A stretch of DNA of 64,000 nt. Origin: Helicobacter cetorum (GTDB lineage Bacteria; Campylobacterota; Campylobacteria; Campylobacterales; DZAY01). This document shows, one piece after another, positions 31,043 to 38,654 of the stretch. The translations under genes were made by a program, and so were the position numbers. Location: contig DZAY01000002.1 of the NCBI GenBank assembly GCA_022729735.1, positions 1 to 64,000 of the forward strand. The letters run 5' to 3'. Under the pieces are notes generated by a model, which saw nothing but the letters and a program-made list of their open reading frames with translations, had not been told where the DNA came from and did no database searches. Position 1 is the first letter of the stretch. Each line of letters opens with the position of its first letter.

Positions 31043-31966
31043 ATGGCAGATGAACCAAAAAACAAATATTTATCAAAAGTTACACATCAAGGTTTATGGG
31101 ATATAGGACATGACATAACTATTGAATGCTATGTAACATCTGATAAAAGACGATTACTATCACTAAGAGGAACGGCAAGAGCTATGGATTTAAAAGGTGG
31201 TGGTAGTGGAGCATTGCTTAGAAACTTAAAATCAAAATGGATACAACCTTATTTATCGGACCATTTAAAAAGCTGGATTTTAGAAGCAGAATGTGAAACT
31301 TTACATAAAATATCGAGTGTTTCGGGACCAGCTTTTATACCATTTGATGCAGAACTTTTTGTAGATGTTTGCAAGGCTTATATACAAGCAAAAAACGATA
31401 CTTGTTTCAATAATGCTTCTTTCATTGGTCAAAGTCAAATAGCAGATAGATTATTGTCAATTATGTCAGCTTTTGCAAAAGTTGGTATTATCGCATTAGT
31501 TGATGAGATAACAGGCTATCAAAAAGATAGAGAAAAAGACGAACTTCAAAAAATACTTTCAGCATATATAGCAGAAGAATATCTTGAATGGGCTAAACGG
31601 TTTCCAGATGAGTTTTACAAACAGATGTTTAGATTAAAAAGGTGGGGTGATTTTCAAAGAGCAGGGCAAAAAATGCCTCAAGTTGTTGGAAAATATACAA
31701 ATGAAATAATTTATAAACAATTACCAGATGGGGTTTTAGAAGAGCTAAGAAACAAAACACCAAAAAGCGAGAGTGGTAATAATTTAATAAAATATCATCA
31801 ATTTCTGACACCAGATACAGGCATAATACATTTAGATAAACATCTAATAGCAGTGATAACACTTATGAAAGCCTCAACAACTTGGGAAGAGTTTATATTT
31901 TTATTTAATAGGTCAATGTCAAAGCCAGTGCAAGGTATATTAGATTTTGAAAGGGGATTTAATTAA
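31043..31966 (+). CDS. P63C domain protein, prophage left end
   Basis: A 307-residue protein (MADEPKNKYLSKV...). Residues about 140-230 contain the P63C region (ALVDEITGYQKDREKDELQK followed by WAKRFPDEFYKQMFRLKRW), a domain found in many phage and mobile-element proteins of unknown function. The ATG at 31043 has AAAAGG before it. The stop overlaps the next gene by one base (TAATG). It is the first clearly phage-type gene here. Confidence 0.82.
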   Translation: MADEPKNKYLSKVTHQGLWDIGHDITIECYVTSDKRRLLSLRGTARAMDLKGGGSGALLRNLKSKWIQPYLSDHLKSWILEAECETLHKISSVSGPAFIPFDAELFVDVCKAYIQAKNDTCFNNASFIGQSQIADRLLSIMSAFAKVGIIALVDEITGYQKDREKDELQKILSAYIAEEYLEWAKRFPDEFYKQMFRLKRWGDFQRAGQKMPQVVGKYTNEIIYKQLPDGVLEELRNKTPKSESGNNLIKYHQFLTPDTGIIHLDKHLIAVITLMKASTTWEEFIFLFNRSMSKPVQGILDFERGFN

Positions 31967-32193
31967 TGTCTGAAAATGAAAACATAGTTAAAAAAGTTTG
32001 TAAAGAGTTGGGTATCACTCAAAAGGAGTTGGCAGAGATGTTAGATGTGCAACCATCAGCAGTTTCAAATTGGATAACAGGGCAAACTCCCAAAATGGTT
32101 CAAATGGCTTTAGAGTTATTGCTTGAGAATAAAGAGCTTAAAGCTAAACTAATAAAGATAAAAGAAATTAGGGATATTATAGGCAGTCTTTAG
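31966..32193 (+). CDS. XRE-family helix-turn-helix regulator
   Basis: A 75-residue protein with a Cro/C1-type HTH (ELGITQKELAEMLDVQPSAVSNWITG, residues about 13-38) and a short C-terminal helix. It is translated with the P63C gene (one-base overlap). Likely targets are inverted repeats around the strong promoter at 32267. Confidence 0.85.
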   Translation: MSENENIVKKVCKELGITQKELAEMLDVQPSAVSNWITGQTPKMVQMALELLLENKELKAKLIKIKEIRDIIGSL

Positions 32194-32214
32194 GTGTCGA
32201 TTTTTTCGACACCT
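32192..32214 (+). terminator. Perfect 9-bp hairpin after the XRE gene
   Basis: AGGTGTCGA and TCGACACCT flank a loop of five T. The stem begins within the stop codon of the XRE gene. A terminator is the likely role, though no U tract follows. Confidence 0.5.
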
Positions 32215-32266
32215 ACAAATATATGAATTTATTGGTATAAAATTATCATAAATATGATTTTATCTA

Positions 32267-32295
32267 TTGACATTATTCAATTTTATGTATATAAT
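32267..32295 (+). promoter_or_regulatory. Consensus sigma-70 promoter in the prophage
   Basis: TTGACA (32267-32272), 17 bases, then TATAAT (32290-32295): a perfect match in both boxes and spacing. Inverted repeats TCATA-AA-TATGA just upstream (near 32246-32257) and AATTCA-N6-TGAATT downstream (near 32306-32323) are possible repressor sites. It drives the small membrane-protein genes and perhaps the antirepressor. Confidence 0.8.
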
Positions 32296-32374
32296 TCTTT
32301 TAATAATTCAAATTTATGAATTATGTTCTATCACATCAAGAGATTGTTAAGTTTGAGAGTGTTAAAATAAACCT

Positions 32375-32527
32375 ATGAGTAAGTTTATAAAGACTTTACA
32401 TGATGTTTCGCTTGGATTATTTATAAATGCAAGTTATGGAGTAATTCAAGGTGATATAGATTTGGCAAATACATATGTAATTGCAATAACAATAATAGCC
32501 ATGTATATAACAAATAGGAGTGAATAA
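32375..32527 (+). CDS. Small membrane protein, 50 residues
   Basis: The reading frame encodes MSKFIKTLHDVSLGLFINAS and continues to a hydrophobic segment YVIAITIIAMYI near the C-terminus. The ribosome binding site is weak. It lies 80 bases downstream of the consensus promoter and shares one base with the next small gene (TAATG). Its function is unknown. Confidence 0.6.
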   Translation: MSKFIKTLHDVSLGLFINASYGVIQGDIDLANTYVIAITIIAMYITNRSE

Positions 32528-32631
32528 TGGAAACAGGAAAATTAATAATGGTAGTTGTTTCAACTGTTATTTTAGTGATAGCAATATACCTAAACTACAA
32601 AACGAAACCAAAAGGCAAACACTCGCACTAA
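32527..32631 (+). CDS. Small membrane protein, 34 residues
   Basis: The frame encodes METGKLIMVVVSTVILVIAI and a basic tail ending KGKHSH: a single transmembrane helix with a positively charged end. It overlaps the preceding 50-residue gene by one base, which suggests a co-translated pair. The function is unknown; a small lysis or superinfection-exclusion role is possible. Confidence 0.6.
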   Translation: METGKLIMVVVSTVILVIAIYLNYKTKPKGKHSH

Positions 32632-32679
32632 ACTAAAACAATCCTCTTGATGTAAGAAATTACATTAAAAGGATTAAAG

Positions 32680-33288
32680 ATGTCAGTAGTAAAATTTGAA
32701 GAGATAGAGTTAAATATAGTCGAAGACTCACGACATGAGTTTTTATTATCTACAAAAGAGGTCGCTTTAGGTTATGGTGTTGTTGAGCGAGTTATAAGAG
32801 ACCATAAAAGCAACAATCAAGACGAACTAATCGAAAACAAACACTTTATCATAGATTATTCGTATAAAAACACTCCAAAAACTCTTTGGACAAAACGAGG
32901 CATAGTCAGACTTGGCTTTTTTATCAAAAGTGAAAGAGCTAAAAAGTTTAGAGATTGGGCAGAAGATTTGATATTAAAAAAACTAGAACTACCAATTCAC
33001 ATAAAACAATTACAGCACGAATGTAGAAAACTCCAAAAAGAGAATATGAGGTTAAAAAGAGAACTTCAAGAAATTAAAAATGAAAATTATGATTTAACTT
33101 TGCAATTAACTTCACAAGAAGCAATTAAATATGTAGTAGATGTTGGACTTTGGGCAGAGCATTTAGCTCGTGTGAAATTAGAACAAGTGCAAAAAGAGTT
33201 ATCAGATGAAATAGTAAGAGTTACAAAAGATTATGTAGAAACTATTAAAAGAGTAACTACAAAAAGACCACGAAAAATTAGGATTTAA
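32680..33288 (+). CDS. Phage antirepressor-like protein (BRO-N type)
   Basis: A 202-residue protein. Residues about 20-100 match the phage antirepressor/BRO-N pattern (EVALGYGVVERVIRDHKSN, LWTKRGIVRLGFFIKSERAKKFRDWAEDLI). A coiled coil (residues 108-140) and a helical C-terminus ending in KRPRKIRI follow. Such proteins relieve repression by phage repressors or bind DNA. It ends directly against the convergent lysis cassette, with no gap. Confidence 0.78.
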   Translation: MSVVKFEEIELNIVEDSRHEFLLSTKEVALGYGVVERVIRDHKSNNQDELIENKHFIIDYSYKNTPKTLWTKRGIVRLGFFIKSERAKKFRDWAEDLILKKLELPIHIKQLQHECRKLQKENMRLKRELQEIKNENYDLTLQLTSQEAIKYVVDVGLWAEHLARVKLEQVQKELSDEIVRVTKDYVETIKRVTTKRPRKIRI

Positions 33289-33678
33289 CTACCTCAAATA
33301 TAAACTTGCATAAATCATATCAAGCTTGTTGTGTGAAATTTCTGTGGAGAATTTTGGCATAGTTGTATTTGTGATATGCCTTTTTTCTCCACTCACATAG
33401 CTAAAAAACTCATCTCTACTTAAATGCGATTTTGGTAGCCACATATCAGGCTCTATATGACACGAATAGCAAGGTGTATCTTTTAGAGCTGATACATTTA
33501 GATTATATTTTGTCATAGTCTGCATCACCACATTATGCTCTTTTTCCATTCGCTCCAAAGCTTTTTGTATCTCTTTTATTTCGGAGTTTGAGTTATTCAC
33601 ACTTGTTAGCCCATTATTGAAATCTTTGTAAATGCTAAATGTGAAAAATAGGATTAATAAGATAGCTATTAATTGCAT
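33289..33678 (-). CDS. Membrane-anchored c-type cytochrome in the lysis cassette
   Basis: A 129-residue protein. Residues 1-16 are a hydrophobic anchor, 30-50 a coiled coil (EIKEIQKALERMEKEH), and 68-129 a small cytochrome c domain. The haem-binding motif is CYSCH (Cys70, Cys73, His74), a possible axial Met107 lies in TTMPKF, and the C-terminal helix ending DMIYASLYLR is typical of class I cytochromes. It overlaps the holin-like gene by one base and is third in the order endolysin, holin-like, this gene, which is where an i-spanin (Rz) normally sits. The anchor and coiled coil fit a spanin; the haem motif does not. The function is not known. Confidence 0.75.
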   Translation of the reverse strand: MQLIAILLILFFTFSIYKDFNNGLTSVNNSNSEIKEIQKALERMEKEHNVVMQTMTKYNLNVSALKDTPCYSCHIEPDMWLPKSHLSRDEFFSYVSGEKRHITNTTMPKFSTEISHNKLDMIYASLYLR

Positions 33679-34052
33679 TAGTTACTTTTCTCTTTTTCAG
33701 GATATTCTCTTTTTGCTCTTCTCTTGTCCAGCACGAGTTGGAACTCTTCTATCAAAAATTCTAATCCAAGTGGTAAAATTTCTCTTGCAATCAATCCACC
33801 AATCACAGAGCCAATCACTTGATACTCTGCATACTCTTTTAGAGCTGATAAATTAAAGCTGATATAGAAAAGCCAAGCTCCAAATAGTGCAACTCCAATA
33901 TGCACCCAAAAGTTGATAAAAAATTTCCACCAAAGAATTTTGCCATCATCTGATTTGTAAATATTCACCTCTTCATTTCTAAGCACTCTTCCCCAATATA
34001 GCAGAGTTGCACCAACTCCACTACCCAAAATCACTTTATCCAAATTATCCAT
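33678..34052 (-). CDS. Holin-like membrane protein
   Basis: A 124-residue protein with hydrophobic segments at about residues 8-22, 42-66 and 80-98 and a highly charged C-terminal tail (DKRRAKREYPEKEKSN). Size, membrane segments, charged tail and position 2 bases after the endolysin gene fit a holin. Sequence family is not recognised. Confidence 0.6.
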   Translation of the reverse strand: MDNLDKVILGSGVGATLLYWGRVLRNEEVNIYKSDDGKILWWKFFINFWVHIGVALFGAWLFYISFNLSALKEYAEYQVIGSVIGGLIAREILPLGLEFLIEEFQLVLDKRRAKREYPEKEKSN

Positions 34053-34054
34053 CT

Positions 34055-34597
34055 TTAAACTCTCTCTAATCTATGTAGCCAACCATTCAAAAAAACAGCT
34101 TGTGAGTTATCATTTGAAACTATCTCTTCATATAGCTTTTTTCTACTCTTTTTTATCTCTTTTATAAATTTATTACTATCAAACTCATTCAAGGCTTTTA
34201 AAGTTCCACTTCCAAATATCCCATCAGCTTTTACTTTGATAACTTTTTGAGTAGCAATTACAGCAGTTTTTAATCCACTATTTACACTATAATCAAATAT
34301 ATTATCAGCAACTAATTGTTGATTAATCAAATCACCTTTTATTTTATCCCAAAATTCTAACTTATAAAACTCTCTAACACCTTCTTGAACTACTAAATTA
34401 TCTTCTAATAACTCATTTATTTTAGCTACTCCGACATCAAGAGCTTTCACTTTATCTATTTCACTCCAAAATCCTAAAATAGGAAACCATCTACGACTTA
34501 TACCTTTATAAGTCTCACCTCCTCTATCAGCTTTATTATTTGCATATCCACCTTCACACTCTATTAGCTTAATATAAGCAATTCTAAAATCAGCCAT
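34055..34597 (-). CDS. Phage endolysin, GH108 family N-acetylmuramidase
   Basis: A 180-residue protein. The N-terminus has the GH108 catalytic signature ECEGGYANNKADRGGETYKGI, where the Glu of ECEGGY is the catalytic residue. The C-terminal half (IFDYSVNSG, KADGIFGSGTLKALN) matches the associated peptidoglycan-binding domain. No signal peptide is seen, so release through the holin is expected. It is the first gene of the minus-strand lysis operon. Confidence 0.9.
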   Translation of the reverse strand: MADFRIAYIKLIECEGGYANNKADRGGETYKGISRRWFPILGFWSEIDKVKALDVGVAKINELLEDNLVVQEGVREFYKLEFWDKIKGDLINQQLVADNIFDYSVNSGLKTAVIATQKVIKVKADGIFGSGTLKALNEFDSNKFIKEIKKSRKKLYEEIVSNDNSQAVFLNGWLHRLERV

Positions 34598-34615
34598 AAT
34601 TACTCCTTTTTTGCA

Positions 34616-34651
34616 AGTTTAGACAAAAAACTTGGACGAATTAACCTTAAC
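34616..34651 (-). promoter_or_regulatory. Phage late promoter for the lysis operon
   Basis: On the minus strand the box AGTTA-N3-TTAATTCGTCCA is followed, with the same spacing as in the two other copies, by the -10 TAAACT (34621-34616). The TCGTCC starts 42 bases before the endolysin ATG. It shares a palindrome (GGACGA/TCGTCC) with the divergent capsid promoter. Confidence 0.65.
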
Positions 34652-34675
34652 TCGTCCATCTATTTTTTATATACT
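34634..34675 (+). promoter_or_regulatory. Phage late promoter for the capsid operon
   Basis: TTAACCTTAACTCGTCCATC is followed by the -10 TATACT (34670-34675). The -10 starts exactly 18 bases after the first base of TCGTCC, as in the copies at 34616 (minus strand) and 47094. TCGTCC begins 45 bases before the capsid gene ATG. Confidence 0.7.
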
Positions 34676-34696
34676 TCAACAAAAAAAGGAAAACAG

Positions 34697-35602
34697 ATGA
34701 TTTTAGAAAGTGGGCTTAGGAATATTTCAGCTAAACCATCTATCGTTGATGCCATTGTTTTACAAGGAGTTGCAAATGCTCCAATCTTAGAATTAGTCGG
34801 CTCTAAAAAAATAGGTGGTGCATTGCATAGCTGGATTACAGATAGATATAGACAACCAACAGATAATGCAAATAGCGAAGTAAGTGGATTGACTGAAGCG
34901 ACAACTTCAACTAAACAAAAAAACTCAAATGCTTGTCAAATTATAAAAAATGAGTTTGGAGTATCAATTCGAGGACAAGAAGTAGCCCAATATGGAGATA
35001 AAGAGTTACCTTATCAAACTCAAAAAGTTGCAAAAGAGCATATAAGAGATATTGAGTATGCAATGTTAGGACTTCATAACACTACGGTTTTTGATGTTTA
35101 TAATACAGGTGCAACTCCAAAAATGGCAGGAGTTTTTTATTATATTCCAACAGCTCACAAAAAAGATTTTGGAAACACTGCACTTGATTATGATAAATTG
35201 GCTCAAATCATTCAACCAATTTGGGAACTTGGAGGAGTTGATGATGAAGAGTTTGTATGTTTGCTTGGCACAACTCTAAAATCAAAAGTAAATGCGATGC
35301 TTGATAGCTCACCTTTTATGAGAGTAAATGTTACAGACAAAACTTATGACCCACGAGTTACAAGAGTTGCAACAGATTTTGGAATTATAAAATTAGTAAC
35401 TCATAGACTATTTAATAATCCAAAGCTAAATAACAAAGTTTTAGTTGGCAATTTCAATTATGCAAAATTATGTAATTTCACAGAAACAAAGCTAACAGAT
35501 GTGCCAACAGATAAAACAGCCACCTACAAGAGATATTACACAGATTGCACATTAGAAGTTAGTAATAATGACTATTTTGCTTGTGGAGATAATCTAATAT
35601 GA
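34697..35602 (+). CDS. Major capsid protein (SU10/DUF5309-like)
   Basis: A 301-residue protein whose size, position at the start of the structural operon and features (GGALHSWITDRY, FGVSIRGQEVAQYGDKELPYQ, TFG-like RVATDFGIIKLVTHR, late DYFACGDN) match the DUF5309/SU10-type HK97-fold major capsid proteins. It forms the head shell. It overlaps the next gene by 4 bases. It is separated by 20 kb from the portal and terminase, which are on the opposite strand. Confidence 0.72.
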   Translation: MILESGLRNISAKPSIVDAIVLQGVANAPILELVGSKKIGGALHSWITDRYRQPTDNANSEVSGLTEATTSTKQKNSNACQIIKNEFGVSIRGQEVAQYGDKELPYQTQKVAKEHIRDIEYAMLGLHNTTVFDVYNTGATPKMAGVFYYIPTAHKKDFGNTALDYDKLAQIIQPIWELGGVDDEEFVCLLGTTLKSKVNAMLDSSPFMRVNVTDKTYDPRVTRVATDFGIIKLVTHRLFNNPKLNNKVLVGNFNYAKLCNFTETKLTDVPTDKTATYKRYYTDCTLEVSNNDYFACGDNLI

Positions 35603-35982
35603 AATTAGCTGAAGCAAAGGAGTTTATCAAGCTCCACTTGCAAGGCGACAATAGTAGTGCCGAGATTTCTCAATTACACATCAAACAAGCCCTAATTGAG
35701 ATATGTCAGCACTGTGAGCCAAGCAAATTAATTGATAGTTACAGTGCTGATAAAACAGATGTTTTGAGAAAACTTTATAACGGTTTGTATATCAAATATC
35801 CACAAACTCCTATTGATGATGAAGAGCTACCTATTGATGAAGATTTAAGTTTTGCTTTTATCTATTTTGTATGTAGTTATCTTTCAAAAAAAGAGACAAA
35901 ATCAGGAAGTTACAAAGATATTTATGCACAAAAAGCGATAAATGTTTGCTCAATGCACAACACAAACAAAATTGAGGAGTAA
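35599..35982 (+). CDS. Probable head-tail connector or adaptor protein
   Basis: A 127-residue helical protein (MKLAEAKEFIKLHLQGDN). Position immediately after the capsid gene (4-base overlap), size and helical content fit an adaptor that joins portal and tail, but no family is recognised with certainty. Confidence 0.5.
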   Translation: MKLAEAKEFIKLHLQGDNSSAEISQLHIKQALIEICQHCEPSKLIDSYSADKTDVLRKLYNGLYIKYPQTPIDDEELPIDEDLSFAFIYFVCSYLSKKETKSGSYKDIYAQKAINVCSMHNTNKIEE

Positions 35983-35984
35983 AG

Positions 35985-36425
35985 ATGTCAGTAAGTATGG
36001 TAGATAGCACAAATATATTAGATGTATTAAACAATGCACTAAATGAACAACAAGAGGTAGTAACTCTACAAGAGATAGCAAATAAGCTATCAGGGTCTAA
36101 GAAGATTGAACCAGTTTGGAATACAGATAAAACAGATTTAGTTGGCTCTAAACACACTTTAATGGATGATACAGTTATCAACTTTAGTGCAACTGTAACT
36201 GAAGATGATACGACAAAAGAATATCTATTCACATCAACTGATATTGCAGGTTATAGTGCAACTTATACAGTTTCATTTAGCAAAGTAGTTAGAGTGATTA
36301 CACTGATGGGACAGCCAGTAAATCATATCGAATATGTGCCAATGGGAACAACAAATATTTTATTAACAGCAGTTGCACCAGCTAATGGTGGAGATGGTGG
36401 AGATGGTGATGGAATGGTTATCTAA
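35985..36425 (+). CDS. Phage structural protein with Gly/Asp-rich tail
   Basis: A 146-residue protein with a helical N-terminus and beta-rich middle (INFSATVTEDD, YSATYTVSFSKVVRVI). The C-terminus is GGDGGDGDGMVI; the ending GDGMVI is shared with the protein at 36505-36903. It follows the adaptor gene by 2 bases. Possibly a head decoration or tail-associated protein. Confidence 0.5.
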   Translation: MSVSMVDSTNILDVLNNALNEQQEVVTLQEIANKLSGSKKIEPVWNTDKTDLVGSKHTLMDDTVINFSATVTEDDTTKEYLFTSTDIAGYSATYTVSFSKVVRVITLMGQPVNHIEYVPMGTTNILLTAVAPANGGDGGDGDGMVI

Positions 36426-36504
36426 CCATTTTTCTCTCTCAAATATAACTATTCTACTATCCAAAATAATCACAACATAATACACATCAAAAGGAGTAAC
36501 AACA

Positions 36505-36903
36505 ATGGCAGGACTTTTTAAAAAAGAGGTAGTTATCAAACCAAACTCAAGCTCAACTCTTGCACAAGCAAAAACATCAACTAAAAATTGGTTAGATAAT
36601 AATTTTCAAAATGCAACTACAAATAAAGATGCAAATAATAACTATATAGATTACTTTTTTGCTGATATTTTTGATAGTAGAACAGGTAATATAATTAGAC
36701 TTTTTAGCTCGGCTTGTGAAAGCTACTATGGCATGACAAAAAATGCAGATGGTTTTATCGAATTTGAGCTATTGAATTTATCAAAATTAGCTAAAACTTC
36801 AGATATTCAAACAGTTGATTTAACACAAATCAATGGAACATTAGCAAATCACGAAGAGAGATTAGTAGCTCTTGAAGATAATGGCGATGGAATGGTTATC
36901 TAA
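36505..36903 (+). CDS. Phage structural protein, paralogue 1
   Basis: A 132-residue protein (MAGLFKKEVVIKPNSSS). It is a paralogue of the next gene: both share K[DE]-[IV]-x-[VI]KP near the start, DYF-x2-D-[IL]-FD near residue 50 and NHEERL near the end. Preceded by AAGGAG and a 79-base gap without other features. It ends NGDGMVI and overlaps the next gene by one base. Confidence 0.55.
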   Translation: MAGLFKKEVVIKPNSSSTLAQAKTSTKNWLDNNFQNATTNKDANNNYIDYFFADIFDSRTGNIIRLFSSACESYYGMTKNADGFIEFELLNLSKLAKTSDIQTVDLTQINGTLANHEERLVALEDNGDGMVI

Positions 36904-37247
36904 TGGGACTAATTAGAAAAGACATTATGGTAAAGCCATCTTCAACCACAGAAGAAGAAGTAGCAATTGCAACTACACTCACTTGGTTAAATAATTTACA
37001 AAATAACCAAACAAATAAAAATCCAGATAATAGCTTTAAAGATTACTTTTATGGTGATTTATTTGATTGTAGAAGCAAAAGATTAATTAGAGTATTTAGC
37101 ACAGAAGCACAAACTAAATACACCGTGCCAGAAACAATAGTAATTGTAGATATGCCAAAACTTGAAACAGTTACAGACAATCACGAAGAGAGATTAGATA
37201 ATTTAGAAACTATATCATCAGATGATATGGTCTTAGTCATTGAATAA
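36903..37247 (+). CDS. Phage structural protein, paralogue 2
   Basis: A 114-residue protein (MGLIRKDIMVKPSSTT), diverged tandem duplicate of the gene at 36505. Shared blocks are the N-terminus, DYFYGDLFDCRSKRLIRVFS and NHEERLDNLE. No family is recognised. Confidence 0.55.
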   Translation: MGLIRKDIMVKPSSTTEEEVAIATTLTWLNNLQNNQTNKNPDNSFKDYFYGDLFDCRSKRLIRVFSTEAQTKYTVPETIVIVDMPKLETVTDNHEERLDNLETISSDDMVLVIE

Positions 37248-37253
37248 GGAGAA

Positions 37254-38654
37254 ATGATGCAAGGATATGTAGTTGATAACTATTTTACAATTTATGATGC
37301 AAAAGTAGTAATAACACAAAATGGAGTAGCAAATGCCAAATATTATACAGGATATGAAAATCTTGATGGACTTAGCGAAAATGAACCCATAGAATTTCCA
37401 GTAGAAAATTTAGGCTATATCTTTAATTTAGGTGGAACAACTCACTTTTATAAAAGTGAAATAAAATTAGATGATAGAGGATATTATGTAGATGTTGGGC
37501 TTTATGGAGATATATATAGCTACAAAATGGCTGATTATGAGCATATAAAGGTAGCTCCTTATTATGCTCTAAATAGTGAAACATCAACATTAAACACAGA
37601 AGCTATTGAGACTGAAGGTAGTTTATATTTAAATGTAGTAGCAGAGAATGGCTTTACAATCAGAACAAATGGCACAAATTGGTTAGATGTTTATAAATTT
37701 GATGGTGAGAGTTATCAATTGGTTGAATATTTGCCAACAGAAGAAGCAGAGCTTGATAGTTGGTTAGAAGAAAATAACTACCAATTAGATGCAGGTGATT
37801 ATGTATTTGAATATGCTGGTGGAGTAGTTAATTTAGAACTTCAAACAGAAATTAGTGGAGTTTCTAAAAAGTTTAAATTCTTTATTCATGACAACACTGC
37901 AAAAAGTCTAACAAGCTTTTTAAATCATATCAAAGATAATTTACTATCAGAAAATGAAGTTGGTATAGTGTTTAGCCAAAGTGGCAAAATCTATTATGTT
38001 ACAAATGAAAGCTTTAAAAGTGTATTTTTAGTAGATGAGATAAAAAATCCTATATTGTATCAAATTGAACAAATGAGCGAAACTTTAAATACATTTACAA
38101 ATAAAGCAAATAGTGCAGAAGAAAAAGCAAATAGTGCAAACAGTAGTTTAAGTAGTTTGACAAATGAGATTAATAATCTTAAAACAATTACAAATAACCA
38201 AAATCAAAGTTATACAAGCTTATCAAATAAAATCCCAGCAAATCTAAGCACTACAATTTCAACACTCGAGCAAAACATCACAGAGCTAAAAGAGCGTCCA
38301 ACTATTCCACAAGATTTACAACAAACAATTTCATCTCACGAGCAAACAATTTCATCTCACGAGCAAACAATTTCATCGCTTGAACAAACAATTTCAGATT
38401 TACAACAAGCATTCCAAGCATTCCAACAAAATGCAATCCAAACTATAAAAGAGCAACTTCTACAAGAAGCACAAACAGGAACGATAAACTACAACACAAT
38501 CTACACAATAGAAGAGCCAACTATCAAAATATTAGCTCCAAATGGTGTTCCAGTATTTAGTGGAGAGTTTGTCAAAGTTGCAGATGGTGAATACAAAATC
38601 GATTTTGATACATCTACTTATGGAGATGGAAACTATACAGTGGAGATTGTATGA
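37254..38654 (+). CDS. Coiled-coil phage tail/fibre protein
   Basis: A 466-residue protein. Residues 1-260 are beta-rich. Residues about 275-405 form a coiled coil with short repeats (TISSHEQ occurs twice, then TISSLEQ, TISDLQQ). The C-terminus is a small beta domain (IKILAPNGVPVFSGEF). This layout fits a trimeric fibre or adhesin. AAGGAG precedes the start; ATG at 37257 is better spaced than 37254. It overlaps the next gene by 4 bases. Confidence 0.6.
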   Translation: MMQGYVVDNYFTIYDAKVVITQNGVANAKYYTGYENLDGLSENEPIEFPVENLGYIFNLGGTTHFYKSEIKLDDRGYYVDVGLYGDIYSYKMADYEHIKVAPYYALNSETSTLNTEAIETEGSLYLNVVAENGFTIRTNGTNWLDVYKFDGESYQLVEYLPTEEAELDSWLEENNYQLDAGDYVFEYAGGVVNLELQTEISGVSKKFKFFIHDNTAKSLTSFLNHIKDNLLSENEVGIVFSQSGKIYYVTNESFKSVFLVDEIKNPILYQIEQMSETLNTFTNKANSAEEKANSANSSLSSLTNEINNLKTITNNQNQSYTSLSNKIPANLSTTISTLEQNITELKERPTIPQDLQQTISSHEQTISSHEQTISSLEQTISDLQQAFQAFQQNAIQTIKEQLLQEAQTGTINYNTIYTIEEPTIKILAPNGVPVFSGEFVKVADGEYKIDFDTSTYGDGNYTVEIV

